From assembly GCF_029852145.1 (NCBI RefSeq), contig NC_079969.1:20057860-20121859 (forward strand): 64,000 nt of DNA, given 5' to 3'. Shown in pieces: positions 33,501 through 44,246 of this stretch. Under the pieces are notes generated by a model, which saw nothing but the letters and a program-made list of their open reading frames with translations, made no database searches and was not told where the DNA came from. Position 1 is the first letter of the stretch; every line of letters begins with the position of its first letter. The position numbers were made by a program, and so were the translations under genes. The stretch comes from Microplitis mediator. Lineage: Eukaryota; Arthropoda; Insecta; Hymenoptera; Braconidae.

Positions 33501-34536
33501 GTCACAGCGAGAGCGTTCTGATCAGCCTGATAGCGTAATTTGAAAACTAGTTGTCCTAACCCATTTGTATTGGTGTGACCATTAACAAAAGCACGCTCTG
33601 CTTTTTCACTAGATTCAAATTCAGCTTTATCTTTCTCATTTTCAGTAGTAATTGTTACTTCACAAGGTGCCTGCTGAGGTGTTATACCGTTGACTCCTGG
33701 AAGTGATTTAAGTTGAGAAGAATGATTGTTAGGGTGCTCAAGTGGTTGAGAACCAGTTGGACTTGGCGTTTGTCCACCAGAACCAGGTGGACTTTTAGCG
33801 GGACCTGTAGGACTTGGGCTCTTTTTTAAGTAATGACTTGTACTTCCGGGACTTTTAACTGCTGTTGGTTTACGATGAGGTGGTCGAAATGCCAATGATT
33901 TATCCATACTTAATTTTGTATGCTCACGACGTCGACGACATAACCACCAGGTCATCGCGGCGGCGCATATTACTGCTATTGCTGCGATACACAGTCCCAC
34001 AAGGGTGTTCGTTGATACTGAAATTTTTATTATTTAAGTTTGATCTAATTATTTGCTTGCATTTAATAAATAAGATATCAGTAATCGATCAATTGAATTA
34101 TTTTATAAAAATAAAAACTAAGTTGTTGTTCAAGTACCATTATTACTTTTGAATAATAATGAACATAATGTATGGTCAATATTTGACATCACATAAAATA
34201 TCATACCGATATATTCTAAAAATTAAAACTACGGTAAATATCTAGATCACATTTTGTTATTGAGAGTTTGAGAATTATCATAATTTCATTACTTTAATTG
34301 ATTGTCAGTTATTATTATAAGTAAAATTATACTTTGGATAAAAAAAATTTATTAACTAAATTCGAATACATTTAAATAAAAAGATGTAAAAAATATCGAT
34401 GTAGAAAAGCACAATACGTCATTGGAAGTACCATCTGGTATTTAAAGCTAATATAAATAATCAAGTATAAATGAAAATACTTACCAGATTCAACAGGCCT
34501 TATCAAAGGTCCATCCTCCAAAAGACCATCGACCAT
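24577..34536 (-). CDS. Synaptotagmin, Syt4/Syt11/Syt-alpha-like, five exons
   Basis: Coding exons on the minus strand: 34536-34485, 34017-33323, 32170-32012, 25094-24777 and 24696-24577; all junctions are GT-AG and in frame, total 447 residues. The ATG has a good context (AAAATGG). Residues 1-21 are lumenal, ~22-42 a membrane helix (VGLCIAAIAVICAAAMTWW) followed by CRRRR, then a Pro/Ser-rich linker. C2A starts at LGQLVFKLRY and C2B at GRGELLVSLCW; the protein ends WHKLRE. C2A lacks several usual calcium-binding Asp: LPARGHQTSDPY has no first Asp, and LSFDRYSRDA has Ser and Ala where Asp is usual. This recalls the Asp-to-Ser change of Syt4/11. C2B keeps LPKMD, ADPY and LLDWDR, plus the polybasic KKKTHVKK. 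Vesicle trafficking role by family. The exact paralogue is uncertain. Confidence 0.92.
25528..25812. mobile_element. One end of a CCCTGGCGG element with TACCGTAAT array
   Basis: It starts CCCTGGCGGACCCAATATTACGG and matches 40240-40680 through its array of TACCGTAAT/ATTACGGTA motifs and on into the unique part (GCGATCATCA...GTAATATCTTTA). It is truncated by a CACGGAG element beginning at 25816. It lies in synaptotagmin intron 4. Confidence 0.7.
25816..26150. mobile_element. Left end of a CACGGAGAAAAA element
   Basis: Starts CACGGAGAAAAAAATATAG after TA. The subterminal zone repeats TAGTAAAATT/ATTACAAT motifs. The right end is missing; the next base block belongs to the AACTTCCCGCT family. 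Confidence 0.5.
26154..26345 (+). mobile_element. AACTTCCCGCT repeat family fragment
   Basis: Begins AACTTTCCACTAAGAAAATC, follows the left ~150 bp of the family, and breaks off in its (TG)n tract at about 26305-26340. Confidence 0.65.
27064..27165 (-). pseudogene. 5S rRNA-derived sequence inside a TIR element, copy 1
   Basis: On the minus strand it reads ATCGATTACCAAAGTTAAGC, then AGCATCGACGTGGG and GAACGGGTGACCTCG. This follows the order of the internal promoter and 3' half of an animal 5S rRNA (AAGTTAAGCAACATCG, then TTGGATGGGTGACCG). It is diverged and not a working gene. An equivalent segment occurs in the second element copy. Confidence 0.6.
27498..28526. mobile_element. ~1 kb foldback element, GACTGATT ends, TA target
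   Basis: Starts GACTGATT after TA (27496-27497) and ends AATCAGTC before TA (28527-28528). The halves are near-perfect inverted copies centred near 28012; the central bases AAAATTTTCAGTTAATTGC and inverse are easy to see. It sits in a (TA)n tract that is uninterrupted in the related element at 36498-36612. No coding capacity. Confidence 0.85.
30300..30608. mobile_element. MITE with CACTCTGGAAACACTCTGG array, CCCTTGCG right end
   Basis: Repeated units of the type CATTCTGAAAACACTTTGATTTC run from 30304 to about 30520. The right end, read inverted, is CCCTTGCGACC followed by CACTCTGGAAACACTCTGG. It resembles the element at 43215. The left border is diverged. Confidence 0.55.
30609..31350. other. 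Intronic DNA with a perfect 26-bp-stem palindrome
   Basis: No gene. It holds a GC-rich patch of CCTCGGCTTCGCCTCGG repeats (30965-31040) and a perfect hairpin at 31151-31176/31182-31207 with a 5-nt loop (CGAAA). Both lie in synaptotagmin intron 4. Confidence 0.6.
31353..31604. mobile_element. CACGGAAAG foldback MITE, TA target
   Basis: Complete 252-bp element: CACGGAAAGATTG...CAATCTTTCCGTG, flanked by TA on both sides (31351-31352 and 31605-31606). The arms carry CAGTAATCAGTGTGG-type motifs and pair with each other over most of their length. Intronic. Confidence 0.8.
32223..33292. mobile_element. PIF/Harbinger-like non-autonomous element filling synaptotagmin intron 2
   Basis: Ends: GGGAGACCACTAGTGTGA (left) and GGTGGACCACTAGTGTGA (right, inverted), with TAA duplicated at 32220-32222 and 33293-33295. 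A related copy begins at 56113. TIR motif and 3-bp TAA duplication fit PIF/Harbinger. It includes a nested CACGGAGAG element (32316-32705). There is no transposase. The right border lies 30 bp from the exon 2 donor and the left border 52 bp from the exon 3 acceptor. Confidence 0.8.
32316..32705. mobile_element. Nested CACGGAGAG element with TG duplication
   Basis: CACGGAGAGAAATTCC at the left and the inverse TCCGTG at the right; the outer arms (GTAAATATGCCTA and inverse; TTTTGAGTAAAAATTACCC and inverse) are inverted. The empty version of the site is seen in the related element near 56200 (ATTTGTGGATAT), which shows that TG at 32314-32315 and 32706-32707 is the target duplication. Confidence 0.8.
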
Positions 34537-35919
34537 TTTGGTCGTTTTGTTATTAAAAATGTTTATTGTATTCACAAAAAGGTTTATTTCTTTAATTAGA
34601 CGATAGACGCGGGCGTTACGTACGGCGTGCAACCGAATCCTTCATGTCCAGAAACACTACCGAGGAACGTCGATCAATAGTTAGTTCGACGTGACTTGCG
34701 CGAAGGGTAGTTTTCCATTATTATTTAAATATAAGCGGAAATTCAACTATCAATTTTTTGTAATTTTAATTAAGTATCTTTAACCGTCAAATAGATTATT
34801 AGAACAATTTTAATTCCAATTTTCTTAATTTCCTTCAAGTCATCAAACGCACTGTAATTTATCCAAGTAATAATGGATGACTTTTAAAGAAATTTTTTAA
34901 ATAGGATTCGATTCATCCAAACGATGTCAGTGGTGGTAGTAAGGAAAATGTTTCATGCAGAGCTATGGAGGGATCATAGGTTGAAATTATCAACAAATAG
35001 AAGGAGAGAGTGCACGAGAAAAAACGCAACTTAAAATTAATTAATAATTATAGTCGTCAAATAAAAAATACTTTCCAAAGATAAATTTACCATCCAAACC
35101 AACAATTACTATTATTAGTAAAAAATTCCATTTCTTTGTTGATTCTTACAATCAGTATTGTGAATTTTATTAATTGAAAAAATTATAGTACGGATTAGTA
35201 ATGATTAAATAAAGAATTGTAATAATTGATAATTATTTTACAACAATCATTCTGGAAATAACGATATTCAAAAATCTCTTTGATAATACTACAATTTCGA
35301 GTTAAGAATATTTGTAAGAGAAGAAGTTGAATATTACAATTCATTTAGAATAAATTACCATAAAACTTATATTTATTTTTATCCATTCAATAAAATTCAG
35401 TAGATAAAAGAAAAAATAGTAGCATAGAGTAGATAGTGATTTTCATTTGGAAACAAAAAAAAAGTCACTCATGACTGAAGTTATGTTTATATGAATTTCA
35501 CAATAATTATTAATTTATATCCCGATTAGTATAATTTGTAAGATCATTAATTTTACTTCTTAACATTTGAGAAATAAGGGAAATGTCTCAATACCAGAAC
35601 GACGGAGGGTATACGACTGTTTTTTATCGTTTTAAAAATATTCAAATCGATTATAATCCAAAATAATTTATTGCATCATATAGAATAGACATTTACCTAT
35701 TTAAAAATACTCAAATTAGTTCATTTTTCTTCAATTTTATATAAAAAAAATTTTTTTCTATGACACCCAAAAGACCCAATACCGGAACGCCAAAATAGCC
35801 TTGTCCCTATATGGGAATTCGGTTGTCCTAATACCGGAACAGTAAATAAAATGAGTTATTTTTTGCATTATTTGCATTAATTCATAGTAAAAATATTAAC
35901 AATTATTAAATAATATTAA
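34537..35919. other. Upstream region of synaptotagmin; no other gene seen
   Basis: The 34590-34700 stretch is unusually CpG-rich for this window (GACGCGGGCGTTACGTACGGCG) and is likely the 5' UTR/promoter of the minus-strand gene. Beyond it is AT-rich DNA. AATACCGGAAC motifs at about 35778 and 35833 return inverted near 37952, suggesting another foldback around the next element. Confidence 0.4.
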
Positions 35920-36217
35920 CCCGGGAAAAAATGATTTTGCCTAATCATATATGATCATGCATAATTGTCTATATATGATCAGATCCAAAAATTGGCCAGG
36001 TCTGATCATACATAACTTGATCTGTTTATACATGATCATATATGATTATATATAATCATGCATGAACGAATATAGTCATTTTTAGAATCTCATTTAGAAT
36101 ATTTGTAAATTATTAATTAAGTAGTTTAATTAGGATTTATTGTCGTCATCAATATCAATGTCGGTTAAAATTAAATAAAAAAAAAAAAAAAAAATTATTA
36201 ATCATCGACAATTATTT

Positions 36218-36320
36218 TACTACGAGGTCACCCATCCAATTAATGTCCAACGCCGATGCTGCTTAACTTTGGCTATCGATGGTTTGTAGTCTGATCCTCT
36301 AGTCTGTTATACACTTACAA
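36218..36320 (-). pseudogene. 5S rRNA-derived sequence inside a TIR element, copy 2
   Basis: On the minus strand: CCAAAGTTAAGCAGCATCGG, then ATTAATTGGATGGGTGACC. The TTGGATGGGTGACC string is the conserved 5S C-box region, better kept than in copy 1. Confidence 0.65.
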
Positions 36321-36497
36321 TTAAGAAACGTTTATGGCATTACTTAACTCAAATAATCAAATTGATACTTTATACTTTTAAATTACTGCCGAAACCTTTG
36401 AACATTTTTTTATTATTGGGGATTTAAGTTTGATTGATAGTTGACAGAATAAAAATTTAATAACATTGATATTAAAAAATTGTCATATTATTTAATA

Positions 36498-36615
<118 letters not shown>

Positions 36616-37416
36616 AATATTTATAGGTTTCATATCAATGAAATCTGATCAGATTTAATCATAGACATGTATAACTACATATAGGTTTATATCAGTCACG
36701 TCTGATCAGATCTAATTATATATAGGCCTATATCTAATTATATATGGGTTTGTATCAATCATGTCTGATCAGATCTAATCATGTATAGACTTATATATGA
36801 TCATATATGGGGTTATAACAGCTAGGTATAATTATATCTAATTATATATAGACTTATAGATGATCAGATCTGATCATATATAGACTCATATATGGTTATA
36901 TATGGAGTTATTACAGCCAGGTATGATTATATCTAATTATATATAGACTCATATATGATCAGACCTGATCATATATAGACTTGTACATGATTATATATGG
37001 GGTCATAACAGCCAGGTATGATCAGATCTAACTATATATCGACTTATATATAAATAGATCTGATCATATATATACTTATGTATGATTATATATGGGGTTA
37101 TAACAGCCAGGTATGATCATATCTAATTATACATAGACTTATATATAATCAGATCTGATCAGATCTAATTATATATAGACTTATATATAATCAGATCTGA
37201 TTATATATAGACTTATATATGGGCTTATAACAGCCAGGTATGATCAGATCTAATTATGTATGGGGTCATATATAATTATATATAATTATATATGACCCCA
37301 TATATAATCATGCATGATTATATATAACTTCATATATGATTATATATAATCATATATGATCATATATATGAACATATATAATCATATATGATTAGGCAAA
37401 ATCATTTTTTCCCGGG

Positions 37417-38390
37417 AATGTAAAACAAGTGTGAATGTAGCAGACATCAGACAACTTAAAAATTATAAATAAATACGATAAATAATTTAAAAAATGATAT
37501 TTTTAAAAAAAGGACTATTAATTACAAAATTTTTATTATGCACATTTTTTGAAATTTTATTTCATTAATTGTTTACTCGATTTATAAATAATTTTAAATT
37601 TGTCTGATGTCTGCTATGTCACACTCATAATGTAAAATGTATTTAAAATTTTGAAATGATTAAATATTCAATGAAAATAAATATTTTGAACCGAAGAATA
37701 GAAACAAAATAAAGCGTTTGAGGTTACAGTACAAAAAATAATTTAAAAAATAACTAAACACAAAAATTTTTTTTTTATGATTTAAATTAGAGTTTATCTA
37801 TATTTAATGCATTTTTCATAACAATCATACATACTGCATTAAATATTAGGGCTCCAGTAATAATTAATATTGCATTCGATTTAGCCAGTCAATAGAACTC
37901 ACCATTAATGTATATCGATAACATTAATAACATGAATATGACTAGCTGTTCCGGTACTGGGCACGGGTTCATTTTGGTGTACCAATAGACAAACAGTAAA
38001 ATCAAAGAAACAGAAGGGAAAAGGGGGCCACTAATTAGAAATGGCCACCATGATCGAAAAAAATTTGAAACTTAAAAATTCCAAAAATAATTTCTTAGTG
38101 ATAAATGTTTTGTTGTGAGTTAAAAAATATTAATAATAATTGCTAAAGTTATACGAGTAGGCGTTCGAATAGAATAGTACTATGTCATTCGAAATTCGAA
38201 TTGAATAATTAGAGTCTTTGACTTATTATTAGTATGTGATTGATGAATCATTATATGTGAACAATAAATACGAACGATGTATTGGAAAACTGAAACTGCC
38301 AAACAACTTTAAAAACACTGCTGAAATCTAATCTGCTGCCTCCACGATTCGAAACCACGACCTTACGAATATCCCTTGAAGGAAAAAAAA
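37417..38390. other. AT-rich intergenic DNA with a foldback
   Basis: GTGTGAATGTAGCAGACATC near 37430 and its inverse near 37600-37625 bound a ~200-bp foldback. 38010-38130 is the second copy of the dispersed repeat at 15340-15430. No gene. Confidence 0.45.
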
Positions 38391-39190
38391 TATTGACAAC
38401 GGGGCCAGTCTTGGCACAATACCGGGCTACCGAGGCTCGGCCTCCCAAGGTTGGTCCGAGATCCGACCAACGTTCAAGTGACGAGTCTTGGTTTGCCAGT
38501 CTTGGGACAAGGTTCAGCCAATACTCAAGTGACAAGCCTTGGTTTGCCAGTCTTGGGCCAAGATTCAGCCAATGCTCAAGTGACAAGCCTTGGTTTGCCA
38601 GTCTTGGGACAAGGTTCAGCCAATACTCAAGTGACAAGCCTTCGTTTGCCAGTCTTGGGACAAGGTTCAGCCAATACTCAAGTGACAAGCATTCGTTTGC
38701 CAGTCTTGGGACAAGGTTCAGCCATTATACAAGTGACAAGCCTTGGTTTACCAGTCTAAATAACAAATGGTACCTAAAAACCCCTGGCTTCTGTGAATAG
38801 CGTAACAGCCTAGTGGATAAGACGCTTGCCTAGCAGTTATGAAGGACCAGGTTCGAGACCCAGCAAATGCAAAAAAAAATTAGTTTCATCGATTCACCTG
38901 TTTTTTCTGTGTACAAATTTATTTCCATATGTTACCATCACGCACATGTCTACTAATATTTTTGTTTTTTTTAATTTATTTTTAATAAGCATAGGTGCTT
39001 ATTTAGCAACAGTCTTGGCACAATGCTGGCTCTCGATATTGGGCCAATACTTAGATGCAATCTTGGCACAATACTGGCATTGGTTATTGAGCCAATACTA
39101 AGATGCAGTCTTGGCACAACACTGTCACTCAAGCTTGGCTGGGTGTTATCATTTCGATGCTTAGACAGACTTGGGCCAAGCTTGGGCCTA
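38391..39190. mobile_element. Element with CTTGGCACAATACTGG arrays and a 51-bp tandem repeat
   Basis: GGCCAGTCTTGGCACAATAC at the left and CTTGGGCCAAGCTTGGGCC at the right form loose inverted ends, and 39010-39120 carries three more CTTGGCACAA units. At about 38470-38760 a 51-bp unit (CAAGTGACAAGCCTTGGTTT and so on) repeats nearly six times. Because 51 is a multiple of three, several frames on both strands stay open; none is credible as a gene. Confidence 0.65.
38799..38872 (+). pseudogene. tRNA-derived SINE head
   Basis: A-box-like CAGCCTAGTGGATAAG and B box GGTTCGAGACC at normal spacing, followed by AAATGC and an A-run. Stems are only partly kept. It lies inside the CTTGGCACAA element. Confidence 0.5.
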
Positions 39191-40239
39191 TTGTTTCTTC
39201 CTATAAGGGATATGAAGCACAACCACTGCTGCACTGCTACTCGGACGTTCACGATCAGTTGGAAATATCTTTATGTATTTAAAACGCAAACATTATTATA
39301 ACAATAGTATCATGCTAAAGAATTAAACTCATTCGAAGTTACAGATTAAAAGTACGGTAGGCCTTGGAGGGTTAAAACGTCTTTTTAAAAAAGTGATTAA
39401 GTCTTCCATGCGCTTCGTTTAGGGTATTGAGGACTTGTATAGTATTTAAAAATATATGGTAGGCCATGGAGGGTTAAAATATCATTTTAAAAAGGTGATT
39501 TACTCCTCCATACGCTACTTTGAGGACATCGAGGACTTAAATAACATATTACATTCAGCGGCAAATCCAACATCGAAAGAACTGAGACTTTGGAGGCTCA
39601 AACTACAGTTTTAATTTTGACTCGGGTGAACAAGCCAAAGCATCGGCGCGAAACTGAATAAAGTGTACGAGTGAATTTATTATTGAACAAGTGAGACGCG
39701 TTCGCGTAATAATTATTAATCAAATAATTAATTACGCGTAATACTAGCATGAGAGTGCAATTTATCGCTTTACCGAGATAAAATATTATTTCTATTTTAT
39801 TTTATTACATTCGGGTATTTCTGAGAGTTGCGGATTATCTCTTTCTCATCCGTTGCGGCAGCCGAGTCTTACCATGTAAAATGCTCTGACGTCACCAGTT
39901 GAGTATTTTATTAAGAACTATGTTGTATGTGTGTTGGAAAAATAAAATAAGTTTATATTATTTCGTCAATCGACTGTTTTGTTTTGAGTGCGAACTAACT
40001 TAGTCTTTCGATCAAGTATACATGATTCTTTTTTTTTATAATTGAGTTTATATGGAGTCAAGCCGAAATCGGCAATTTATATTTCGTTTGTAACTGATAA
40101 TTCTTGAGGTATCGATAAATTATTTTGTTTTTTTAATATACGACTAATTATTTTGTTTAATTCTGATCAATCATTTATCGTAATCTAAAGTGCCTGATCT
40201 TTCTCCGATCCGCCACCCTGAGCCGATTTGTTTCTGATA
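39191..40239. other. No gene recognised; dispersed repeat and possible LTR end
   Basis: 39350-39560 has two direct copies of a GGAGGGTTAAAA...GGACTT unit about 115 bp apart. AATAAAATAAG near 39945 could be a retroelement polyadenylation site. No ORF of note. Confidence 0.3.
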
Positions 40240-42891
40240 CCCTGGCGGACCCGATATTACGGTAGAATTACGGTAAGTTACCGTAGATTACGGTACGAGG
40301 GTAGTATACCGTAACATACCGTATCTTACCGTAGTTCTATCGTAACCCTACCGTAGTCATACCGCAATCCTACCGTAGCTCTACCGTAATTCACCGTAAT
40401 CCTTCCGTAGTCTTTCCGTAGACCTACCGTAATTTACCGCAATCCTACCGCAATTTTCCGTAATTCTACCGTAATTTTCGGTCGTTCTACCCTATTTTAC
40501 CGTACTTCTGCCATAATATTACCGCAATTCTACCTCAATCCTGCCATTTCATGACTGCAAGATAGGGTAAATTAACGGTAGAACTATGATAAAAATACGG
40601 TACCTATTTGTGCGATCATCAAAACAAAGTTCTGGTTCTTCACTATTATGAGTAATATCTTTGGTGTTGATTACAATACAGCCTACTAGCTATCGTATAC
40701 TGCCGCATTACGGTGGTTCACGGTAAATAATTTACGTGATTAATTATAGGACATGTTTGTTCATACTTGAGAAGTTCTGATAAATCCACGCTGCGTAAAT
40801 GTAAGGGCCTTATTTCCACACCATTTCTATCGATTCATTTTGTCTTTGTTTGGCAGATGGCGCCATGTAAATTTTCGATTCGAGTAATAAAATCCTAAGT
40901 AAGCATCAATTCCCAAAATAATAGGTTAGAGAACTAAAAGTGACTCAAAGGTTATTCTGTACTAATTTATGAAATGGTACAGCAATTGGGTGATTTTCCG
41001 AAAACATTTTCTTACAAGGTAATTAACTTTAAGATTATGTTAATGTTTATAAATTTTAACAACTTATTATTTATAACAGTGCCGATGAAATTGAATATTA
41101 TCAATAAATTTTTTTCATTCACGGAAGCCAAATTTGAAGATAAATAGATCATTTGCTACAAATTATATATATATATTATAATCATAATTATATATATATA
41201 TGGGGCATTCCACGCCAAATCGACCACTTTTGACCCCGACCCCTTTCGATTTGGGTGAAAATTTTTTTTCCTTTTATACCCGATTAAAATCATTTTTCAG
41301 AAAATTTTCAAATTTTTTTACCCAACCCAAAAAAAGTTATGAGTTTTTCAAAAATAAGGCTTTTATTTTATCAAATAGCTATAACTTCTTCAAGAATTGA
41401 CTAATCGGGACGTTTTTTTTTTCAAAATTTTTGTCATTGAATGTACTTTAAAAAAAAAAATACAAAAAAATTTTATGATGATAAACTCTATGAAATTTTC
41501 AGTTTTTTTGAAAAAAACCGTGATTTTCTTAAAGTACGTCATGTTTTATTTTTTTTTTTATTTTCTCAAAAAAAACTTCATTTAATGCTGCAATTTTTCC
41601 CGCTAATCCTAGAGTGTGGCCGACTATTCCTTCTATTTTTTTATTATCAATTAAAAAAAAAATTTTGGCCCAGTTGGGCTTATTTTGGAGGATTACCACT
41701 ATCAATGAATTTTTTCGTCTCAATTCTTCAAAGCCGGATGTCATCTATAAATCCTCAAAAATTTCCAGACTGATGTTTAGCAAAATAAGCCCAACTGGGC
41801 AAAAATTTTTTTTTCAATTGATAAAAAAAAATAGAAGGAATAGTCGGCCCACTCTAGGATTGGCGGGAAAAATTGCAGCATTAAATGAAGTTTTTTTTGA
41901 GAAAATAAAAAAAAAAAATAAAACATGACGTACTTTAAGAAAGTCACAGTTTTTTTCAAAAAAACTGAAAATTTCATAGAGTTTATCATCATAAAATTAT
42001 TTTGTATTTTTTTTTTAAAGTACATTCAATGACAAAAATTTTGAAAAAAAAAACGTCCCGATTAGTCAATTCTTGAAGAAGTTATAGCTATTTGATAAAA
42101 TAAAAGCCTTATTTTTGAAAAACTCATAACTTTTTTTGGGTTGGGTAAAAAAATTTGAAAATTTTCTGAAAAATGATTTTAATCGGGTATAAAAGGAAAA
42201 AAAATTTTCAGCCAAATCGAAAGGGGTCGGGGTCAAAAGTGGTCGATTTGGCGTGGAATGCCCCATATATATATTATATAATCACCGTAACTGAAGAATA
42301 GCATAAAAAATTACTCAATTTCTATAAAAACTTTTTTTCATCGATGCATCGAGTGATTAATTAATTGTTATTAATGTAACAGGTACAAAAACTTTCTCAG
42401 GTCGGTGATGCAGCAATATTTTTACATGAGATGACTTATCATGATATCTTGGCTTGCCAAAATCGACGAGTGAGGTATATGGAAACTAATTATTATAAAT
42501 TAACGGTATTACATTTGCCTAATAACTACTTCCATTTATAACTGCATATAAATATTTTAAAGGAAATGTGCACTCGAGAGGAGGGTCACCGTGACACCTA
42601 ATGATAATCACCACAATGAAGAACCGTAACTTACGGTAGAGCTACCGTAACTAACGGTAGTTTAACGGTACTTCTACCGTAACTTACGGTAATTTTACGG
42701 TGGCTCTACCGTAACTTACGGTACTTCTACCGTAGCTTACGGTATTTCTACCGTAATTTTACGGTGGAGCTACCGTTACACCACCGTAGGTTACGGTAGC
42801 TATACCGTAAGTTACGCTAGAACTACCGTAATTTACGGTAAACCTACCGTAATACTACCGTAGACCTACCGTAATATTAGATCCGCCAGGG
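40240..42891. mobile_element. CCCTGGCGG TIR element with TACCGTAA arrays, hosting a foldback
   Basis: Left end CCCTGGCGGACCCGATATTACGG; right end, inverted, CCCTGGCGGATCTAATATTACGG. Subterminal arrays of TACCGTAAT/ATTACGGTA occupy 40255-40600 and 42625-42875. A ~1 kb foldback (41202-42263) sits in the middle. The left half matches 25528-25812. Flanks do not show a clear target duplication, so the two ends could also belong to neighbours. Confidence 0.7.
41202..42263. mobile_element. ~1 kb foldback element, TGGGGCATTCCACGCC ends, TA target
   Basis: The two arms are near-perfect inverted copies (TGGGGCATTCCACGCC at the left; GGCGTGGAATGCCCCA at the right) flanked by TATATA, centred near 41733. 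The mirrored open frames on both strands are a consequence of the palindrome. Confidence 0.9.
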
Positions 42892-43214
42892 TAATTGTTA
42901 TTCGGTGATTATTGAAGCACCTGGCGGCCAACTTTAAATACTTTAAACAAGGTTGCCAAATTGTACGTGTACTCGGACATCACTCCGTTAGATCCCCGGT
43001 GGTGAAAAACCCATTACAATATACACTTACGCAAAAAATTGAAGGAACAGAAAAATTTTCGTTACAAAAATTAGCCGCCCAACTTTTTGGAAAAATCTTA
43101 AAAAGTATACGTGATAGCTCAAATATTAAAAAGTTTCTAAAAGAGCAGAAAATTTTAGTAACAAAGTTATCGACTTCCCGAATCGTAGCTCCATTATTTA
43201 TAATTTTAATTGAA
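42892..43214. other. Short unassigned stretch
   Basis: An open frame of about 105 codons crosses 42912-43229 but has no recognisable motif and runs into the next MITE; I see no gene. Confidence 0.3.
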
Positions 43215-43456
43215 CCCTGGCGGTTTTGAATCACCCTGAAAACACCCTGGAAACACGGTGGATCCACGGCGGTGGTTACACCGTGGAATCTCGGTGAATA
43301 CACCGTGGAATCACGGTGGGTACACCGTGTAACCATCGTGGAAACACCGTGTATACATCGTGGAAACACCGTGTATACATGGTGGTAAAATGGCACAAAC
43401 CCACCGTATAACCACCCTGGATCCACTGTAATTTCACCGTGTTTCCACTCCTAGGG
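43215..43456. mobile_element. CCCTGGCGGTTTTGAATCACC MITE with CACGGTG array
   Basis: Begins CCCTGGCGGTTTTGAATCACC and ends, inverted, CCCTAGGAGTGGAAACACGGTG. In between are about a dozen CACCGTGGAA/ACACGGTG units. 242 bp, non-coding. Confidence 0.7.
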
Positions 43457-44244
43457 TGTTTCGGCTAAAACTTAACGACAAGTTTCTGTCAAACCTTGGT
43501 TGGATAATACTTGTGAGCAAGTTGATGCACATCTACTACCGTCATCTGAATATAATTTGACAGAAAAACTTGCCGTCAATTTGAAGTGAAACTTTCAATC
43601 AACTTACCCTAATAGCCACTTTAGCTTGAAATTGATAGTAATTTGATGTTGAAATTACCTGAAATCTGCTACCCGAATTTGCCGACAATTTCACAGCGAA
43701 AGTTGAAAAGAAAAATTTGCGGTTAATTTTTCTTCAATTTAGAGGTAACTCTGATAGCCAGTTGAGCTCAATCAACAGTCAAATTGGGCGTAAATTTGAC
43801 GTCAGATTAAAGCCGCTATTTGAATTTGACTGCAGTAGAAGCTCAAGTTGACCTAAATTGTTTAAATTCGATTTTACCGTTTCAGAAGGTAATTTTGACG
43901 TTCATTAGATGATGCAGTTTTATAAATTCATCACTAGACGGCGAAAGTAGAAGAATCTATATATTTTAAGTTGATGAATTTCATGTTCTACTATAAACAC
44001 TATACTATAAAGATCATGAATTCTTCAAAAATTATATAATATCGCATTAACTCTTATAAAATTGTATAAAAGGCCCTAGGGGTATAAGTATCCCACATGA
44101 AAAAAGTTTATAAAAAAAATATATGTTAAAATATATTAAAAATACATAAAAAATATATAAATATATATAAAATATTTATAAAAAATATATTTTAAATATA
44201 TTAAAAATATATTTTAGAATATATACAAAATATATTATTTATTA
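43457..44244. repeat. ACCCTAATAGC-type element end and AT-rich DNA
   Basis: 43606-43850 matches the left part of the element at 58911 (ACCCTAATAGCYACTTTAG), then ACTCTGATAGCC near 43750. The remainder is ATATATT-rich. Confidence 0.5.
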
Positions 44245-44246
44245 GG

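Noticed and set aside
34537..34632. Upstream start codon for synaptotagmin (about 32 extra residues)
   Set aside because: The extension is basic and unlike a synaptotagmin lumenal tail; the ATG at 34536 has better context and gives a normal N terminus.
38251..38800. Repeat proteins of 102-145 residues on both strands
   Set aside because: Frames stay open only because the 51-bp unit is divisible by three; no start context, no conserved motif.
41200..42266. Pairs of matching open frames on opposite strands (60-110 codons)
   Set aside because: They are mirror images produced by the palindromic element and consist mostly of Lys/Phe/Asn from T- and A-runs.
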